A DNA stretch of 64,000 bases. It comes from Prevotella melaninogenica. Its GTDB lineage: Bacteria; Bacteroidota; Bacteroidia; Bacteroidales; Bacteroidaceae. The stretch is from NCBI RefSeq assembly GCF_018127965.1, contig NZ_CP072349.1, forward strand, positions 1,430,001 to 1,494,000. The letters run 5' to 3'. A model generated the notes under the pieces. The model was not told the origin of the DNA. It was given only the letters and a program-made list of their open reading frames with translations, and did no database searches. Of the stretch, positions 25,566-33,943 are shown piece after piece (positions within the stretch are counted from its first letter, which is position 1; each line of letters opens with the position of its first letter). The position numbers and the translations under genes were made by a program.

Positions 25566-26570
25566 ATGAATTTTGCAGCAACACTTCTTCAATGGTTCAA
25601 GAATAACGGACGTTCTCTACCTTGGCGAGAGACGAATGACGCATACGCTATTTGGCTGAGTGAGGTTATTTTACAGCAAACTCGTATCGTGCAGGGTATG
25701 AGTTATTGGGAACGTTTCATGGCACAATGGCCTACGGTTAACGACCTCGCTGCTGCCACAGAGGACGAAGTGCTAAAGGCTTGGCAGGGCTTGGGCTATT
25801 ATTCTCGTGCAAGAAACCTTCATACGGCAGCACAACAGGTGGTTGAATTAGGTGGATTCCCACAGACTTTCAAGGAATTAAAGACACTGAAAGGTGTAGG
25901 CGATTATACTGCTGCTGCCATTGCTTCTATTGCTTTTGGTGAACCAGTTGCTGTGGTAGACGGCAACGTTTATCGTGTGCTTTCTCGCTATTATGGCATT
26001 GACACACCTATTGATAGTACCGAAGGGAAAAAGGAGTTTCAAGCGCTCGCTCAATCTCTTTTACCTATAAATGAACCGGCTGACTACAACGAAGCTATTA
26101 TGGACTTTGGCGCAACTCAATGTACACCAAATTCTCCTCATTGCAGTGCTTGTCCACTCTGTGAAACCTGCGTTGCTTTCCATGAACAACGCATTAACGA
26201 ACTACCAGTAAAAAGCAAAAAAGTGAAACAACGGGAACGTCATTTCACCTATCTCTATATTGAATATGAAGGAAAGATAGCCATTCACCAACGTGGTGCG
26301 GGTGATATTTGGCAAGGACTATGGGAGTTTCCACAGGCAGAACAGTTTACATCATCTGAAGACTCTGCGTGGGAAAACGAAGCACAGCTACTACAAAAGG
26401 GAGTAAAGCATATTCTTACCCATCAGATTCTCCTTGCTGACATCTACCTTTGGCGACCAAAGAATCGCCCACAGCTGCCCCCCGAATTCATATGGATTGA
26501 AAAGCAAGACCTTGAAAATTATGCTTTACCACGGCTAATTGAGATTCTGCTAAAGGCAGTTCCTGCCTAA
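25566..26570 (+). CDS. mutY: A/G-specific adenine DNA glycosylase
   Basis: 334 residues from ATG 25566 (MNFAATLLQWFKNNGR); the longer frame upstream lies across the promoter. Removes adenine mispaired with 8-oxoguanine. HhH-GPD core: SLPWRETNDAYAIWLSEVIL (about 19-38, catalytic Glu), LKTLKGVGDYTAAAIASIAF (helix-hairpin-helix, about 107-126), VAVVDGNVYRVLSR (catalytic Asp, about 131-144). Iron-sulfur ligands C-X6-C-X2-C-X5-C in CTPNSPHCSACPLCETC (about 190-206). The C-terminus (about 225-334) is a NUDIX-like 8-oxoG recognition domain. Monocistronic, converging on the permease gene. Confidence 0.96.
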   Translation: MNFAATLLQWFKNNGRSLPWRETNDAYAIWLSEVILQQTRIVQGMSYWERFMAQWPTVNDLAAATEDEVLKAWQGLGYYSRARNLHTAAQQVVELGGFPQTFKELKTLKGVGDYTAAAIASIAFGEPVAVVDGNVYRVLSRYYGIDTPIDSTEGKKEFQALAQSLLPINEPADYNEAIMDFGATQCTPNSPHCSACPLCETCVAFHEQRINELPVKSKKVKQRERHFTYLYIEYEGKIAIHQRGAGDIWQGLWEFPQAEQFTSSEDSAWENEAQLLQKGVKHILTHQILLADIYLWRPKNRPQLPPEFIWIEKQDLENYALPRLIEILLKAVPA

Positions 26571-26610
26571 AATTCCACCTCCCTTCATCCGTCTATCCCA
26601 CGGTCCGCTT

Positions 26611-26631
26611 CTACGAGGCACTGCCTCGTAG
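26611..26631. terminator. Hairpin between converging mutY and permease
   Basis: Perfect palindromic hairpin CTACGAGGCA-c-TGCCTCGTAG, 40-70 nt from both stops. No U-run, so weak as a terminator. Confidence 0.45.
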
Positions 26632-26679
26632 CCTTCTCTCCCCTTCTCCTTTCTCCTTCCTTCAAAGCCTCTCTATCGG

Positions 26680-27948
26680 CTACTTCTTCCCAAAATCCTC
26701 ATCAATACGCAGCTGATGGGCAACCAAGAATGGGAAGATACAAACAATCATTACGATAACAAAGAACCAACGATAGCCCACTGCCTGTGCCAGCGCACCC
26801 GCAAACAACCCTGGAATCATCATTGACAACGCCATAAAGCCCGTACAAAGCGCATAATAACTGGTCTTATGTTCGCCCCGACTGAAATAAATCATAAAGA
26901 GCATATAGGCACTAAAACCAAAACCATAACCGAAATTCTCAATAAATACAGCTACGCTGATAGCTATCACGTTATCGGGAAGCATATAGGCTAAATAGAC
27001 ATAAGCTAAGTTAGGCAACGTGATAGCTGCCGTCATCGGCCATATCCAGCGTTTTAAACCATCGCGACTAATCATCATTCCACCAATGACACCGCCTATC
27101 AGGAGACCTGCCACGCCCACAACGCCATTCACCGTACCATACTCTATCTCAGAAAGTGCCAATCCTCCTTTAGTCTTCGATGCCTGCAGAAAGAGTTGAG
27201 AAATAGGGATTATCAAAGCTTCTGGCAAGCGAAAGAGAAGTAGGAAGCAGATCGTTGTCAAAGCCTGCTCCTTTTTAAAGAAGGAAAGAAAAGTCTCTCC
27301 AAAACTACGAAGCAAATGACTGGCAGACACCTGTGCCCTCTCTGAATCCTCAGACGGACGTGGAAGAATAAAGCGATGATAGAGGGCAAGTCCCATAAAA
27401 AGAGCCATCAGACCGTAGAAGACGAGCGACCAGGTCCATTGTATATCAAACTTCTTATGTAAAAAACCAGCGAGCGCAATCAGACCACCCTTACCGACAA
27501 CCATTGAAATACGATAAAAAGTAGAACGAATACCCACGAAAAATGCCTGATCATGCTGGTTAAGTCCCATCATATAAAAACCATCAGCAACTACATCATG
27601 TGTCGCACTACTAAATGCCAGCAGCCAAAAGAAACAGATTGTCCCCTGAAGCCATAACGAGGTATTGACCGTAAAGGCAACACCTGCAAAGGCTGCACCA
27701 ACAAGCATTTGCATAACGATAATCCACCAACGCTTTGTCTTAATCAAATCAAGAAATGGACTCCAAAGAGGTTTGATAACCCACGGGAGGTAAAGCCATG
27801 AAGTATAAAAGGTCACCTCAGCATCTGACAAGCCCATCTGCATATAGACCTGCAGGGACAGTACTGTTACTGCAATATAAGGTAATCCCTCAGCAAAATA
27901 AAGTGAGGGTATCCATGCCCATGGGCTTATCTTTCTTTCTGTTTTCAA
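26680..27948 (-). CDS. Major facilitator permease, AmpG/PAT-like
   Basis: 422 residues, about twelve membrane segments. Opens with SPWAWIPSLYFAEGLPYIAV and WLYLPWVIKPLWSPFLDLIK, the conserved AmpG/acetyl-CoA-transporter start; SSATHDVVADGFYMMGL is the family ATxDxxxDG segment. AmpG imports anhydro-muropeptides for cell-wall recycling, so that is the best guess for substrate. The in-frame start is TTG 27948: a stop lies three codons before it and the next ATG would remove the first helix. A TATCTTTG box at 28133-28140 (reverse strand) could start the transcript, with a leader of about 180 nt. Confidence 0.88.
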   Translation of the reverse strand: MKTERKISPWAWIPSLYFAEGLPYIAVTVLSLQVYMQMGLSDAEVTFYTSWLYLPWVIKPLWSPFLDLIKTKRWWIIVMQMLVGAAFAGVAFTVNTSLWLQGTICFFWLLAFSSATHDVVADGFYMMGLNQHDQAFFVGIRSTFYRISMVVGKGGLIALAGFLHKKFDIQWTWSLVFYGLMALFMGLALYHRFILPRPSEDSERAQVSASHLLRSFGETFLSFFKKEQALTTICFLLLFRLPEALIIPISQLFLQASKTKGGLALSEIEYGTVNGVVGVAGLLIGGVIGGMMISRDGLKRWIWPMTAAITLPNLAYVYLAYMLPDNVIAISVAVFIENFGYGFGFSAYMLFMIYFSRGEHKTSYYALCTGFMALSMMIPGLFAGALAQAVGYRWFFVIVMIVCIFPFLVAHQLRIDEDFGKK

Positions 27949-28132
27949 TGCTTGTTACGCTTTTGAGTTCTGTTATTATCATCATTGTATGCAAAGTGTC
28001 TTTTCTCCACAGCCTACTATCAACAAAACCAGTGAGAGATACAACAATCGTGTAACCAAAAGAGATAAATAGGTTCAAGCAGGCTATTCAAACACCACTG
28101 CAAACTTTGTATTGTGTCTTTTCTAACGATGA

Positions 28133-28140
28133 CAAAGATA
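28133..28140 (-). promoter_or_regulatory. -7 box (TATCTTTG) for the AmpG-like permease
   Basis: Reverse-strand consensus match. No matching -33. 185 nt before the TTG start. The sequence between shows no clear hairpin or riboswitch. Confidence 0.4.
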
Positions 28141-28258
28141 CATAAAATTAATGAGAAAAAGGAGGGATAGCGCTCACGAATAAGAATTAAAAGATAATTT
28201 ATATATTAAAGACTAATGATTTTCACTTTTCTTGAAAGCATGATTGATTTTTTTAGCT

Positions 28259-28266
28259 TATCTTTG
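28259..28266 (+). promoter_or_regulatory. -7 box (TATCTTTG) for a possible small gene or RNA
   Basis: Consensus match in an otherwise gene-free 1.1-kb region; a TTG at 28232-28234 is 24 nt upstream, longer than usual. Confidence 0.4.
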
Positions 28267-28279
28267 TGAATAGAGGTAT

Positions 28280-28396
28280 ATGAATTATTACGTTATCATT
28301 TACTCCATTTTACATACTGAGAAGTTTGACATAATCCATAAACACGGAATGACTCTAATACACTCTACCCTCTCTATTGGATATAGAGAATCATAG
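28280..28396 (+). CDS. Candidate small protein (38 residues)
   Basis: ATG 28280 to TAG 28394-28396: MNYYVIIYSILHTEKFDIIH and 18 more residues. Hydrophobic start, basic middle. AGAGG stands 5 nt before the ATG, an unusually good Shine-Dalgarno for this genome; a -7 box lies 14 nt upstream and a hairpin with a pyrimidine run follows. I do not recognise it. The same signals would fit a non-coding RNA of about 200 nt. Confidence 0.25.
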   Translation: MNYYVIIYSILHTEKFDIIHKHGMTLIHSTLSIGYRES

Positions 28397-28408
28397 AGTA
28401 ACACGATA

Positions 28409-28468
28409 AGGAAGCATGACACTGTCGAAGGTCTATCTACAACTCAAAGTGATATGCTTCCTCTTTTC
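28409..28468 (+). terminator. Hairpin after the candidate small gene
   Basis: AGGAAGCAT (28409-28417) pairs with ATGCTTCCT (28454-28462), followed by CTTTTCT. Confidence 0.5.
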
Positions 28469-28595
28469 TATAAATTCATAGTTACAAGCCCTCTAAGAGG
28501 TGGAACATCCACAAGAAAATAAATTGAAACTTCAGCTATCTAAGTAGTATATCGTTCCATCTTATACAAACAGCTTATTCTTATATCAGCCAATG

Positions 28596-28903
28596 TTTGT
28601 AAACTATTTTCACACAATTCTAAATCTATATATGCCCTTTTGGCTTCTTAAAGACGCCTAATTACGTCGCAAAAGGTGCCCTTTAAGACCCTTACTAACG
28701 CCCTTTTGAAGTCCTATTAAGCACCTTTTCGTAAGCAATTTTGTAACCAACTGATTCACTGTTTGTTGCAGACTTGCTTTTTGTACGTATCTTTGCCTCG
28801 ATTTATAGATATTTCACCCAACTTTTTGTCATTATTTTTCAAACCATTATTAGCGAAATTCTCTAAGTATAAACATGAAAGGGAATTCTGTGTCAAAGAA
28901 TAA
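28596..28903 (+). repeat. Family-2 intergenic element, copy E (four 22-nt units plus promoter)
   Basis: Units start at 28634, 28656, 28678 and 28700 (period 22), beginning GCCCTTTTGG, GCCTAATTAC, GCCCTTTAAG and GCCCTTTTGA, then a CACCTTTTCG half-unit at 28722. Preceded by TTTGTAAACTATTTTCACAC and followed by sequence matching copies D and F as far as TCTGTGTC. A good promoter lies inside (28766-28795). No gene follows on this strand. Confidence 0.8.
28766..28795 (+). promoter_or_regulatory. Promoter inside element E
   Basis: TTG (28766-28768), 19 nt, TATCTTTG (28788-28795). Same spacing in copy F, although the 19-nt spacer sequences differ in part, which argues for function. Confidence 0.6.
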
Positions 28904-28998
28904 AAATTGGTAGTTGATAGTCCTGCTATTTTTTTGAAACACCAAGATTCTTACGTTAAAACTATAAGGTAAGTGTCCAAACATTTAATAAAGGAAGC

Positions 28999-29031
28999 AA
29001 AAAAGGGCGATAGTCATTACGACCATCGCCC
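28999..29031 (-). terminator. Terminator of the TPR gene
   Basis: Reverse strand GGGCGAT / ATCGCCC with extra inner pairing, followed by T6; 27 nt past the stop. Confidence 0.85.
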
Positions 29032-29057
29032 TTATATCTAATGATTGTTTCAGATAA

Positions 29058-30473
29058 TTACATACCCAAAGCCTTCTTAGCGCCGTCATTGTTAGGATTA
29101 ATCTTCAGCACCTTATTGAAGTACTCGTCTGCAAGTGGCTTGTTACCCTTCTTTGAGTAATAGTAACCGAGACCATAGTAAACGTTCTCCAAGTAGCTCT
29201 TGCTATCCTCATCGAGCGTTGGCTTAGCCTCTTCGTAAGCAGCCACCTTCTGATAGATTTCAGCAACCTTATCAGGATCGTTCATCAACTGAGCTACGTT
29301 AGCTTGGTTCAACCATACCCAATCAGAGATTGTTGGGAACTTAGCAACCATCTGCTCATAAACATCAAATGCCTTTGCAAGAACAGCGTTCTTAGCAGCA
29401 CGGTCTGTCAAGCCCTCTGCCTTTGTAACATAGGTGTTAGCAAGTGTTGCCCAGTCATTGTTAGTAGCCTTCTTACTCTTAGAAAGATACTCCTGCTGAA
29501 CCTCGAGTGCCTTGTCATCATTACCCTGTGCAGCATAGATAGCAGCCAAAGTCTTCAAAGGCTCAACATTGTTCTTATCAGCCTCAAGTGCCTTGTTAAC
29601 AGTGCTGATAGCCTCGTCATACTGCTGAGCACCACAAAGTGCCTTTGCATATACATCGTAGTCGTTAGCTACCTTCTTACCAGAACCAGCAAACACTATC
29701 TTACCATAGTTGATAGCAGAAGCATAATCCTTCAACTCAACTGATGCCATCATAGCAATACGGCTCAAGTACTCACTGTTAGGGAACTTCTGCAAGCCCT
29801 GCTTTACAACATCCAAAGCTCTCTGATAGTCTTTTGTGATGTAAGCAGCAAAACCGTAGTTATAGAAGTTGTCCTCTGACATATTAGCTGGATTAGCCTT
29901 AGCATACCACTCTAATGCCTCCTTGTACTTACCATCGCCAAGCATGATTTCAGCTGCAGTTGCCTCTACTGGATAGTCTGGCTTAACCTTACGAAGTTCT
30001 TCAAGCTTCTGAACAGCAACCTTTGAGTTTACATGACGGAAAACCTTAGCATAACGTTCGTAAGCTGTTACGTTCTGTGGATCAACAGTAATTGCATTCT
30101 GATACTGTGTAGCAGCTGCACCTGCATTACCGATAGAATCCTTAAGAGCAGCAATATCGCCCAAAAGGACATAAGCTAAGCTACCCTTGTATTTCTTGTT
30201 ATTGATAACATTGTTTGCAATCTCTGTTGCTGCATCATAATTACGCTGCAAGAGATATACATTTCCCAAGGCAACAATAGCCTCTTCACTCTTCTTAAAG
30301 TTCTTCTGATACTCCTTAATAAGATCCTTTGCTGCCTTTGGATCATTTGGTGCAGCCTCGATAGCAGCTACAATAGGCTTAAGAGCTACTGCGTAATCAA
30401 CATCCTGTGCCATTGCTGGAGTTGACATTGCTAACATCAAGGCTCCAGCTATTAAATATTTCTTTGTCTTCAT
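29058..30473 (-). CDS. Secreted tetratricopeptide repeat protein
   Basis: 471 residues. Signal peptide (about 1-22, ending AMAQ). The rest is a helical TPR array, about ten repeats; good examples are ALGNVYLLQRNYDAATEIA, YNYGFAAYITKDYQRALDVV, AKALCGAQQYDEAISTVNKA, LAAIYAAQGNDDKALEVQQE and GLGYYYSKKGNKPLADEYFN. No enzymatic domain, so a periplasmic scaffold. It follows the exbB-exbD-exbD-tonB-binding-protein cluster on the same strand after 196 nt; the same neighbour order is, from memory, common in Prevotella, suggesting a TonB-linked role. Own terminator. Confidence 0.85.
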   Translation of the reverse strand: MKTKKYLIAGALMLAMSTPAMAQDVDYAVALKPIVAAIEAAPNDPKAAKDLIKEYQKNFKKSEEAIVALGNVYLLQRNYDAATEIANNVINNKKYKGSLAYVLLGDIAALKDSIGNAGAAATQYQNAITVDPQNVTAYERYAKVFRHVNSKVAVQKLEELRKVKPDYPVEATAAEIMLGDGKYKEALEWYAKANPANMSEDNFYNYGFAAYITKDYQRALDVVKQGLQKFPNSEYLSRIAMMASVELKDYASAINYGKIVFAGSGKKVANDYDVYAKALCGAQQYDEAISTVNKALEADKNNVEPLKTLAAIYAAQGNDDKALEVQQEYLSKSKKATNNDWATLANTYVTKAEGLTDRAAKNAVLAKAFDVYEQMVAKFPTISDWVWLNQANVAQLMNDPDKVAEIYQKVAAYEEAKPTLDEDSKSYLENVYYGLGYYYSKKGNKPLADEYFNKVLKINPNNDGAKKALGM

Positions 30474-30669
30474 AATTCTTTCTCTTTAAATTTTAATTCA
30501 AGTGAACTTTATTCATTAAGACGCCTATCACGCCATTTAGTTTAATTCTGTGAGAGTAATAACTAATGTTGATAAGCAAAATAAATCTTCTTTAATGTTA
30601 TAACGACCACAATTAATTAATCATAACTGATTATCGTTTGCCAATAAATAACACTCTATGCATTACTGG

Positions 30670-31635
30670 CTACTGGGTCTTAACTTCAACTTCACGAATG
30701 TTGATTTCACCACGATAAGGCAAGAGACCAGCCTTAAAAATAATCTTCTGACCAATTGGATTGGTTACGAAGTTTGCAAATGCCCAAGGCAATGCTTTGT
30801 GAGGGTCAGCCACAACAGCGTAGATAGTTCTTACGAAAGGATATCTGCCATCCAACAGATAAGCCTGGTAAGGTTGCCAACTATTCTCTGGCTGTGCAAC
30901 GGTAGTCTTTGAAAGACCAACCACTCTAATATCTTTCTTAAATGTGGTGTTTGTTGAGTCACGATGGTCATTCAACCAATTTGACCCGATAACACCTATA
31001 GCATTCGGAGTTTTATGAACATAGTCAATAACTGACTTACTGTTACTTGCAGCAACAATGTTCGCACTCTTAATGTTCTTTCCACCTAAAATGGAGTCGA
31101 CCACATAATGTAACGTAGCTGAAGCTTTGTTGTCAAAGACAACTTCAATATTACCCTTATCATTCTTAGGGTTCAGCTGGTTCCATTTTGCAATCTGACC
31201 GCTGAGAATCTTCTTAACATCGGTAACCGTAATACATGAATCTGCATTCGTGTTGTTCACGATGAAAGCAATTCCATCATATCCTATCGGGAATACCGCT
31301 GGGATAGGACCTTTCCCTCGTAACATAGCATCTTCTCCCTTCGTCAATGCATGAGAAGTGAAGAAAAGATTAACTTTCTGGTCGAGGAGCAGTTGCATAC
31401 CTTTGTTGTCATCTGTATAGATTGGCAACAAGTGAGTTTCTGGATAGCGGAACTGATAATTCTGTAACAGTTCCTCTATAATAGGACTAAAACTTTCGTC
31501 AGAGGCGAACTTAATCGTCCCTGACGTCGGTGTATCTGTTCTGCCGTCCTTAGCTTTCTTCTGTCCGCAAGCAGACAGAAGGAAGCCGAGGGATAGCATC
31601 AATCCTACTGTTATGTAGAATCTGGTTCTTTTCAT
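30670..31635 (-). CDS. PstS-like periplasmic binding lipoprotein
   Basis: 321 residues from ATG 31635 (MKRTRFYITVG); the longer frame to 31704 overlaps tonB. Lipobox LLSAC (about 19-23). The periplasmic-binding fold resembles phosphate-binding PstS: GTIKFASDESFSPIIEELLQ (about 40-59), PIGYDGIAFIVNN, ITVTDVKKILSGQIAKWNQL (about 138-157), SNSKSVIDYVHKTPNAIGVI and a C-terminal FVTNPIGQKIIFKAGLLP. No pst ABC genes are near; it lies 13 nt after tonB. It may therefore be a sensor or accessory of TonB transport rather than a phosphate importer. Confidence 0.8.
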   Translation of the reverse strand: MKRTRFYITVGLMLSLGFLLSACGQKKAKDGRTDTPTSGTIKFASDESFSPIIEELLQNYQFRYPETHLLPIYTDDNKGMQLLLDQKVNLFFTSHALTKGEDAMLRGKGPIPAVFPIGYDGIAFIVNNTNADSCITVTDVKKILSGQIAKWNQLNPKNDKGNIEVVFDNKASATLHYVVDSILGGKNIKSANIVAASNSKSVIDYVHKTPNAIGVIGSNWLNDHRDSTNTTFKKDIRVVGLSKTTVAQPENSWQPYQAYLLDGRYPFVRTIYAVVADPHKALPWAFANFVTNPIGQKIIFKAGLLPYRGEINIREVEVKTQ

Positions 31636-31648
31636 ATAATATTTGCTT

Positions 31649-32530
31649 TTACTGCAGTTTGAAAGTAATAGGGAGAGTAAACCAAACGTTTGCTGGCTGA
31701 CCATTGTTCATACCTGGAGACCACTTCGGCATGCTATTAACAACGCGAAGTGCCTCACGGTCGAGTGCCTGATCAACACCACGAACGATTTGTGCCTGAC
31801 TAACGCTACCGTCACGTCCTACAACGAACTTGACAATAACACGTCCCTGCACACCATTCTCTGCTGCAACTGCTGGGTATTGGATATGAGAAGCCAACCA
31901 AGCATTTACATTAGGGAATGAAGGCATAACCTCTGCCACTGTGAAGACCTTGTTCTCAACCTCCTGCTTTGGCTCTGGTTTCGGAGCCTCAACAACTGGT
32001 TTCTCGATCTTTGGAACAATCTGTTCAGGAGTAGCAACAGTGCTACGAGCAGCAACTTCAGTACGATCTTCCGTACCTTCCTTGTTCTCAACACCGACTG
32101 CCTTGGTTTCCTTATTCATCTTGACCATTGGTGGCATCTCTTCCTTAACATCCTTATCATCCTTGATGACAGGGGCTGTAAACTTAACTGTTGCACGCGT
32201 TTCAGGAACAACCTTTTCAGGTTCAATCTTCTTAGGTTCTTCCTTCTTCTGCTGCTTCTTACGTTCAGCCTGCTCTTTCTTAGCCTGCTCAAGAGCTGCT
32301 AACTCCATCTTTGCTGCATATTCAGCTTGTGCAGCCAAGTCGTCGTTATGCTTCTTGATCTGATAAGCTAAGTAACCACCACCGAGGAATGCAGCACAAA
32401 GCAGAATAGCTAAAGCCTTGATGTTACGCTGAGAAACAGTTTTACGAAGCTTGTATGCACCGTACTCCTTGTTCTTGTCGGCGAACACCATGTCGACCCA
32501 TTTAGGATCGCATAAATCTATTTTTGCCAT
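31649..32530 (-). CDS. tonB: Energy transducer TonB
   Basis: 293 residues. Cytoplasmic start (DPKWVDMVFADKNKEYGAYK, a Bacteroidetes TonB hallmark), one membrane helix (about 37-57), a Lys/Glu/Pro periplasmic linker (about 80-200) and the TonB C-terminal domain (about 205-293: WLASHIQYPAVAAENGVQGR, VIVKFVVGRDGSVSQAQIVR, PKWSPGMNNGQPANVWFTLP). Carries proton-motive energy to outer-membrane receptors such as SusC proteins. Co-transcribed with exbB and two exbD genes (33-nt gap). Confidence 0.95.
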   Translation of the reverse strand: MAKIDLCDPKWVDMVFADKNKEYGAYKLRKTVSQRNIKALAILLCAAFLGGGYLAYQIKKHNDDLAAQAEYAAKMELAALEQAKKEQAERKKQQKKEEPKKIEPEKVVPETRATVKFTAPVIKDDKDVKEEMPPMVKMNKETKAVGVENKEGTEDRTEVAARSTVATPEQIVPKIEKPVVEAPKPEPKQEVENKVFTVAEVMPSFPNVNAWLASHIQYPAVAAENGVQGRVIVKFVVGRDGSVSQAQIVRGVDQALDREALRVVNSMPKWSPGMNNGQPANVWFTLPITFKLQ

Positions 32531-32563
32531 TGTTTTCTTTCTTTAATTGTTACTATTCAGTGA

Positions 32564-33250
32564 TTAAGCCTTTATACCTTTCTTGGCTAAGAGAGCCTTG
32601 TCTTGGTCTGTCAGCTTGTCAATGACGTAAGTTCCAATATATGAAATCTGCATTTCATCAAGGATGTCTACCAAATGACGATAAGAAGCTTGATCAGTTG
32701 GTTTGATAATGACTGTCATAGTAGAAACCTTCTTGCCATTAATCATACCAGTTTTGATCGCAGCCAACTCAGCCTGATAAATGCTGTCAGGATAAGAAGC
32801 TGGGGTAGCCTGCTTCTTACGATTGAGTTCCTTCACAGCGATGTCCATATCCTGATATGGGATAGAAACTGGATCACCTGTTGAAGGGTCGCCCACCTGC
32901 TTATGCTGAAGAACGTAGCGAATACCACTTGGAGTGTTGCTCCAATCAGCTGGCTTCAACCAATTAGCGTTATCATACTCTGGTTTACCGTTACCGTAGA
33001 AGATTTTATCTCCGTCAGCAATGTAAATCGTAATAGAGTGTGACTCCTTGGCCTCATTCTTCTGAGTGTCCTTCTGAGTTTTATCATTACTTGGCATCGT
33101 CAACTCCATAGTTGAAGGCTTGCTAAGTGAAGTACAAAGCATGAAGAAGGTAATCAGCAACATAAGCATATCCACCATCGGCGTAAAGTCTACGCGGACG
33201 GTCATCTTCTTCTGCTTGCCGCCTTCTTTTCCTGTATCCATCATTTCCAT
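32564..33250 (-). CDS. exbD: ExbD/TolR family protein (second copy)
   Basis: 228 residues. Single N-terminal membrane helix with the proton-channel Asp in DFTPMVDMLMLLITFFMLCT (about 21-40), then a periplasmic domain about twice the standard length (standard ExbD about 140 residues), with an insertion around 60-130 and the usual close MTVIIKPTDQASYRHLVDIL / ISYIGTYVIDK. Forms the TonB motor with ExbB. 12 nt from the first exbD; the two differ clearly in sequence. Confidence 0.92.
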   Translation of the reverse strand: MEMMDTGKEGGKQKKMTVRVDFTPMVDMLMLLITFFMLCTSLSKPSTMELTMPSNDKTQKDTQKNEAKESHSITIYIADGDKIFYGNGKPEYDNANWLKPADWSNTPSGIRYVLQHKQVGDPSTGDPVSIPYQDMDIAVKELNRKKQATPASYPDSIYQAELAAIKTGMINGKKVSTMTVIIKPTDQASYRHLVDILDEMQISYIGTYVIDKLTDQDKALLAKKGIKA

Positions 33251-33262
33251 ACTTTGATCTCC

Positions 33263-33913
33263 TTACTTATTAGCTGCCTGCGCAGCCTTTTTAGCGTCCA
33301 ACTGTGTGATCATATAGTAATGGCTCTCATCCATATCCTGGAGTTCGCTCATTACCTTCTTAACGGTACCATAAGGAGAATCAGAATCAGACTTGATAGC
33401 AAGTCTAACCTTAGGGTTCACCTGGCGGGCTGCGTTAACCCACTGTTGGAACTCGGTCATCTCCTGTCCTTGGATACTATCGAGAGGAATACCCATCTTA
33501 GGGAGTTCTTTACCACGCTCAGCAGCTGGCTTTGATAAATAAGCAGCTAACTTATCGAGCGGAGTACCAAATGTAGACTCAGCAACAAAAGTTTTCTTCT
33601 GTGCAGGAGTCAATGTAATGCCCATATTATCTACGATCTGTCCCAACTCATTGGTATTATCGTAGCTCAAGAAAACCTGGCCTTCGCCAGTAGGCTTTCC
33701 TGTAGGTCCCTTTTCAGGACTCACAAGAATTGTCAAGACACCATTCTCAGGCACCTTAGTTTCAGACACAGAACCTGGAGTATTTACCTTCACTGGCTCG
33801 TTCTTAACGAACGTTGATGTCAGCATGAAGAAGGTAAGCAACAGGGTCATAACGTCTGACATAGGCGTCATGTCGATAAAAGTGTCATTCTTCTTAACTT
33901 TTACTTTACCCAT
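33263..33913 (-). CDS. exbD: ExbD/TolR family protein (first copy)
   Basis: 216 residues. Membrane helix with the key Asp in FIDMTPMSDVMTLLLTFFML (about 12-31), then an extended periplasmic domain (GVLTILVSPEKGPTG; RLAIKSDSDSPYGTVKKVMS; QDMDESHYYMITQ). Unlike the second copy it keeps a predicted central helix-rich insertion with GTPLDKLAAYLSKPAAER. Two unlike ExbDs with one ExbB is a Bacteroidetes pattern; they may form a heteromeric periplasmic gate. 30 nt after exbB. Confidence 0.92.
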   Translation of the reverse strand: MGKVKVKKNDTFIDMTPMSDVMTLLLTFFMLTSTFVKNEPVKVNTPGSVSETKVPENGVLTILVSPEKGPTGKPTGEGQVFLSYDNTNELGQIVDNMGITLTPAQKKTFVAESTFGTPLDKLAAYLSKPAAERGKELPKMGIPLDSIQGQEMTEFQQWVNAARQVNPKVRLAIKSDSDSPYGTVKKVMSELQDMDESHYYMITQLDAKKAAQAANK

Positions 33914-33943
33914 AGCGATAAATTATTAAAGGGTTAGCAAAAA

